Shown in pieces: positions 61,696 to 64,000 of a stretch of DNA of 64,000 bases. The position numbers and the translations under genes are program-made. The stretch lies in NCBI GenBank assembly GCA_011525915.1, contig WYBM01000027.1:62001-126000 (forward strand), in the 5' to 3' direction. Numbering within the stretch: position 1 is the stretch's first letter; every line of letters starts with the position of its first letter. The notes below the pieces were generated by a model. That model saw only the letters and a program-made list of their open reading frames with translations, had not been told where the DNA came from and made no database searches. Source of the stretch: Ardenticatenaceae bacterium (GTDB taxonomy: Bacteria; Chloroflexota; Anaerolineae; Promineifilales; Promineifilaceae).

Positions 61696-62915
61696 GGCTC
61701 ACCGGTAACAGGGATGGACACCACCACCGTGGTTCCTTCACCTGGTTCGCTTTCAATCTCCACGTTCCCCCCCCATTGTTCCACCCGTTCGTGCATGGCT
61801 TGCAGGCCATAGCCGCCGCGCAAGGGGGAAGGGGCAGCGCCGTTGAAGCCCATGCCGTTGTCCTGCACGTCTAAAACCACCACATCTCCTATGTAGGAGA
61901 GGGTAAGCTGCACGGCCGTGGCCTGGGCATGTTTGCGAATATTGTTCAACGCTTCCTGGGCGGCCCGTAATAACGTCACCTCAATATCAGGATGCAGCAG
62001 GAAGGGGCTGCCCGTGATGGTGGTGGTGATAAGAATCGTTGTCTCTTCTTGCCAGCGCCGGGCCGTGCGTTCTATAGCCTCTATCAACGATTGCTGCTCC
62101 AGCAGATCAGGGCGCAAATCTTGGACCACACGCCGTGCCTGGTCCAGACTGGTGCGCGCTGTGGCCCGCGCCCGATTTAAATGTTTTTGGGCCGTCTCGC
62201 GGTCGTCAGGCAAGGCCTGGTCTGCCGCTTCCAGGTGCATGACGATGCTGGTAAACCCTTGGGCCAGCGTGTCATGGATTTCATGGGCCAGCCGCTGCCG
62301 TTCTTCCAACATGCCTTCGCGCCGCTCTGCCGCCGCCAGCTCTGCCTGGGCCGCTTCTAACTGTTCGATCAGCTGCCGCCGCCGGATGCTTTGCCCAATA
62401 ACGGCCGACATCCATGTGCCCAAAATGATGCCGGCCCCGGCCATAGCCAGGTATACCCATACCCATTCATTGGCCAGAGAAAACGCCTGGCCGGTATCCG
62501 CTAACTGCCGCGAAATGATGAGCATTGTCAAAACAACTGTGGTGATAACGGCATGCGCAATAAACAGATGGCGGAATATCTGGCCAAAAAGGCCAAACAA
62601 CACAAAGTAATAGGCGGGGGAGAGGGTGACAAGCACATACCACAGCCCAATGTCGCCTAGTAAGATCATAAAGCGCAGCCAGGACCGTTGTTCCCAATGG
62701 GGAGGGCGCCCATAAGCCAGCCGCAACCCGCCACCATGCCAGAGCACCAGCCCGCCGGTGAGGGCCAGGGGCAGCCAGATAGAGGCCAGCCGGCTATCCT
62801 CCACCAACATCACCACCGAAAACAGCACAGAGCCATAAAACAGGGTAGCCCACAACCAGTCCCATTTTTCCCAAACGTCCCTGTGCTGTTCATGCCTTGT
62901 CATGTTATTTTTCAT
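61692..62915 (-). CDS. Sensor histidine kinase, NarX/LiaS type
   Basis: 407 residues from the start with AGAGG 5 nt upstream. Five to six membrane helices (about 20-175), a coiled coil, HisKA_3 domain with the phospho-acceptor in LAHEIHDTLAQG (second His, about 214), and an ATPase domain with NIRKHAQA and DNGMGF...GGYGL. Cognate regulator is two genes downstream. The ABC-2 exporter genes upstream on the same strand suggest sensing and export of a drug or envelope stress. Confidence 0.92.
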   Translation of the reverse strand: MKNNMTRHEQHRDVWEKWDWLWATLFYGSVLFSVVMLVEDSRLASIWLPLALTGGLVLWHGGGLRLAYGRPPHWEQRSWLRFMILLGDIGLWYVLVTLSPAYYFVLFGLFGQIFRHLFIAHAVITTVVLTMLIISRQLADTGQAFSLANEWVWVYLAMAGAGIILGTWMSAVIGQSIRRRQLIEQLEAAQAELAAAERREGMLEERQRLAHEIHDTLAQGFTSIVMHLEAADQALPDDRETAQKHLNRARATARTSLDQARRVVQDLRPDLLEQQSLIEAIERTARRWQEETTILITTTITGSPFLLHPDIEVTLLRAAQEALNNIRKHAQATAVQLTLSYIGDVVVLDVQDNGMGFNGAAPSPLRGGYGLQAMHERVEQWGGNVEIESEPGEGTTVVVSIPVTGEP

Positions 62916-63000
62916 AATACCTCTGACAGGCATGACCTTTGCCAGCGGTGAGTTATGCGCTGCCAGCCTGCCAGTTTAGCGGCTACCAGTGTAACAGCAA

Positions 63001-63738
63001 CTATTCCCACCGGAAAGTAAAACGAGAGATGGCCAGGCCGGCCAACAACATGGTGGTGATCACGACCAGCGAGGTACCATTCCATATACCCTGAAACCAG
63101 ATGTCTTCCAACAAGATGACCACATGCGTCAGCGGCAGCAGTTGAGCCACTTGCTGCACCGTTTCTGGCATGATAAACCGGGGCATGGCCGCGCCAGAAA
63201 GAAACAACATTGGGTAAAAGATGGCCATACCCACGGCCTGCGCCGTACGTGGGGTGGGCATGACCCCTGCCAGGACAAACCCCACCGCAAAAAAGCTAAA
63301 TGCGCTTAACAAAATAGCAGGGATGATCATGACATCGCCGTTTGGAATGCGTAAGCCATAAAAAAGGGTGCCCACCATCATCAGCAAAAGAACACCCACG
63401 GCCGTCATCACCACCTGCACCGCCACCTGTGACCACAATATGGCGCTGGATTGCACAGGCGTGGCCCGTAACCGGCGCAAAATGCCCTGTTCGCGGTAGT
63501 TAGACAGCGTGATGGGAATGCCTAACATGCCAATGGTGCCGATGATCATGCCGATATAACCGGGTACAGACAGGTCCACCTGACCATAACCGCCCAGAGA
63601 GGGGTCTGGTTCGTTGCCAAAGATAGCGCCAAAGAGCACCATCAACATCACCGGGAAAGCCAGGGTGAAAAACGCCCCCACCGGCTCGCGGAGTTGTAGT
63701 TTTAGTTCAGCGTAAGTAAGTTTAAGAAAGGGTTTCAT
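63001..63738 (-). CDS. ABC-2 type exporter permease
   Basis: 245 residues with six membrane helices. LKLQLREPVGAFFTLAFPVMLMV at the N-terminus and LSGAAMPRFIMPETVQQVAQLLPLTH in the typical ABC-2 motif. AGGAAG precedes the ATG at 63738. Partner of the ATPase gene whose end is at 63772. The two genes lie 86 nt upstream of the histidine kinase gene. Confidence 0.92.
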   Translation of the reverse strand: MKPFLKLTYAELKLQLREPVGAFFTLAFPVMLMVLFGAIFGNEPDPSLGGYGQVDLSVPGYIGMIIGTIGMLGIPITLSNYREQGILRRLRATPVQSSAILWSQVAVQVVMTAVGVLLLMMVGTLFYGLRIPNGDVMIIPAILLSAFSFFAVGFVLAGVMPTPRTAQAVGMAIFYPMLFLSGAAMPRFIMPETVQQVAQLLPLTHVVILLEDIWFQGIWNGTSLVVITTMLLAGLAISRFTFRWE

Positions 63739-63771
63739 GTTATCTTCCTGTGGGCCACCGCGCACGATGCC

Positions 63772-64000
63772 CTACGCGCGGATATGTCGTCCGGTTAACG
63801 CTAAAAACACATCTTCCAGGTTGGCCTGTTGTACGCGCAGGTCAGCCGGGGCGATGTTATGCCCGGCCAAAGCCGCGGCCACATGGGCCAGCAAGGAACC
63901 GTGGCCCTGAATGGTGATGTGCTGGTTCTGTCGGGTCACGGCCGTGACCCCGGCCACCGTGGTTAATATATCGGCGTCAAACGCCTGCGGTGCCGTGAAA
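63772..64000 (-). CDS. ABC transporter ATP-binding protein, C-terminal part
   Basis: Partial: the gene continues past the right edge of the window. The visible 75 residues end in LRVQQANLEDVFLALTGRHIRA, the typical C-terminus of an ABC-2 exporter ATPase (DUF4162-like). It has no separate start here; an internal Met is not the beginning. It drives the permease encoded 33 nt downstream. Confidence 0.88.
   Translation of the reverse strand, partial: FTAPQAFDADILTTVAGVTAVTRQNQHITIQGHGSLLAHVAAALAGHNIAPADLRVQQANLEDVFLALTGRHIRA

Larger units (their letters stand above)
267..63950. repeat. Highly iterated palindrome ACGGCCGT, about 100 copies
   Basis: The octamer ACGGCCGT is its own reverse complement. 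A line-by-line hand count gives about 100 copies, from 267-274 to about 63940, against roughly one expected for a random octamer in 64 kb. Many copies extend to CACGGCCGTG or GACGGCCGTC. Copies occur in genes of both strands and in all reading frames, giving Thr-Ala-Val, X-Gly-Arg or Arg-Pro. They also occur between genes (for example 267, 2605, 13274). Near-miss variants (GCGGCCGT, TCGGCCGT, CCGGCCGT) are present but much rarer. Copies are absent from alr, the PBP2 gene, the CPA2/DUF3124 block and most of pfkA/icd. The behaviour resembles HIP1 of cyanobacteria. The function is unknown and the count may be off by a few. Confidence 0.9.

Noticed and set aside
1-64000. tRNA, rRNA, insertion sequences, integrases, prophage
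   Set aside because: Looked for on both strands by eye; no cloverleaf-like sequence, transposase, integrase or phage structural gene was recognised.

Overview
The window looks like a chromosomal segment of an uncultured or poorly characterised Chloroflexota bacterium (Anaerolineae/Ardenticatenia-like). I base this on gene content, not on any search. It has a single-membrane type envelope gene set with no LPS or outer-membrane assembly genes. It carries the three-gene TIGR03843/DUF3090/TIGR03848 set that is known mainly from Actinobacteria and Chloroflexi. It also has a HerA + NurA + HAS-barrel set and a rod-shape mre operon. Base composition is moderately GC-rich. I see no rRNA, tRNA, CRISPR array, transposase, integrase or phage genes, so this is ordinary chromosome with a few possibly transferred patches.

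Layout. 1-5.3 kb: a cluster of DnaA-box-like sites, alanine racemase, exonuclease III, folK/folB and two alpha/beta hydrolases. 5.4-8.6 kb: a tight leftward operon of a response-regulator/CpaE-like ATPase, a sirtuin and a GAF histidine kinase. 8.6-10.7 kb: the conserved trio (PI-kinase-like protein, DUF3090 zinc protein, phosphomutase-like protein). 10.8-15.9 kb: mreB-mreC-mreD-PBP2. 16.7-25 kb: surface polysaccharide genes (polyprenyl-phosphate sugar transferase, GT4, GT2, an FAD oxidoreductase, a CDP-hexulose 3-dehydrase with an intact [2Fe-2S] motif) plus a LysM lipoprotein and a Nudix hydrolase. 25-33 kb: Lon-like protease, DUF5996, a CPA2 antiporter with a DUF3124 lipoprotein, an SDR and a DUF2383 fusion. 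33-39 kb: an ABC exporter, HAS-barrel protein, NurA, YjjX and a GbsR/MarR regulator. 39-44.6 kb: thiD, phosphofructokinase, isocitrate dehydrogenase and a large membrane protein. 45-53 kb: a NAL1-like protease, then two half-ABC exporters that look like one heterodimer, separated by Fic, an FAD oxidase, a Nudix gene and a 33-codon ORF. 53-64 kb: HAD phosphatase, HerA, an ECF sigma/anti-sigma pair, a slipin, and a histidine kinase-GNAT-response regulator operon next to an ABC-2 transporter.

Two genome-scale signals stand out more than any one gene. First, the 8-bp palindrome ACGGCCGT occurs about 100 times by hand count (about one per 640 bp, against roughly one expected by chance), inside and outside genes. 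It leaves a visible trace in the proteins as recurrent TAV and (D/N/H)GR tripeptides. This is the behaviour of a highly iterated palindrome such as cyanobacterial HIP1. Second, at least nine intergenic spots carry degenerate CAGT/ACTG-rich inverted repeats, usually abutting stop codons. Several share recognisable cores, and one has a perfect 51-bp tandem duplication.

Several genes seem to have a promoter -10 element only 6-8 nt before the start codon, which suggests leaderless mRNAs. All start-site refinements, promoters and hairpins below come from reading the sequence by eye.
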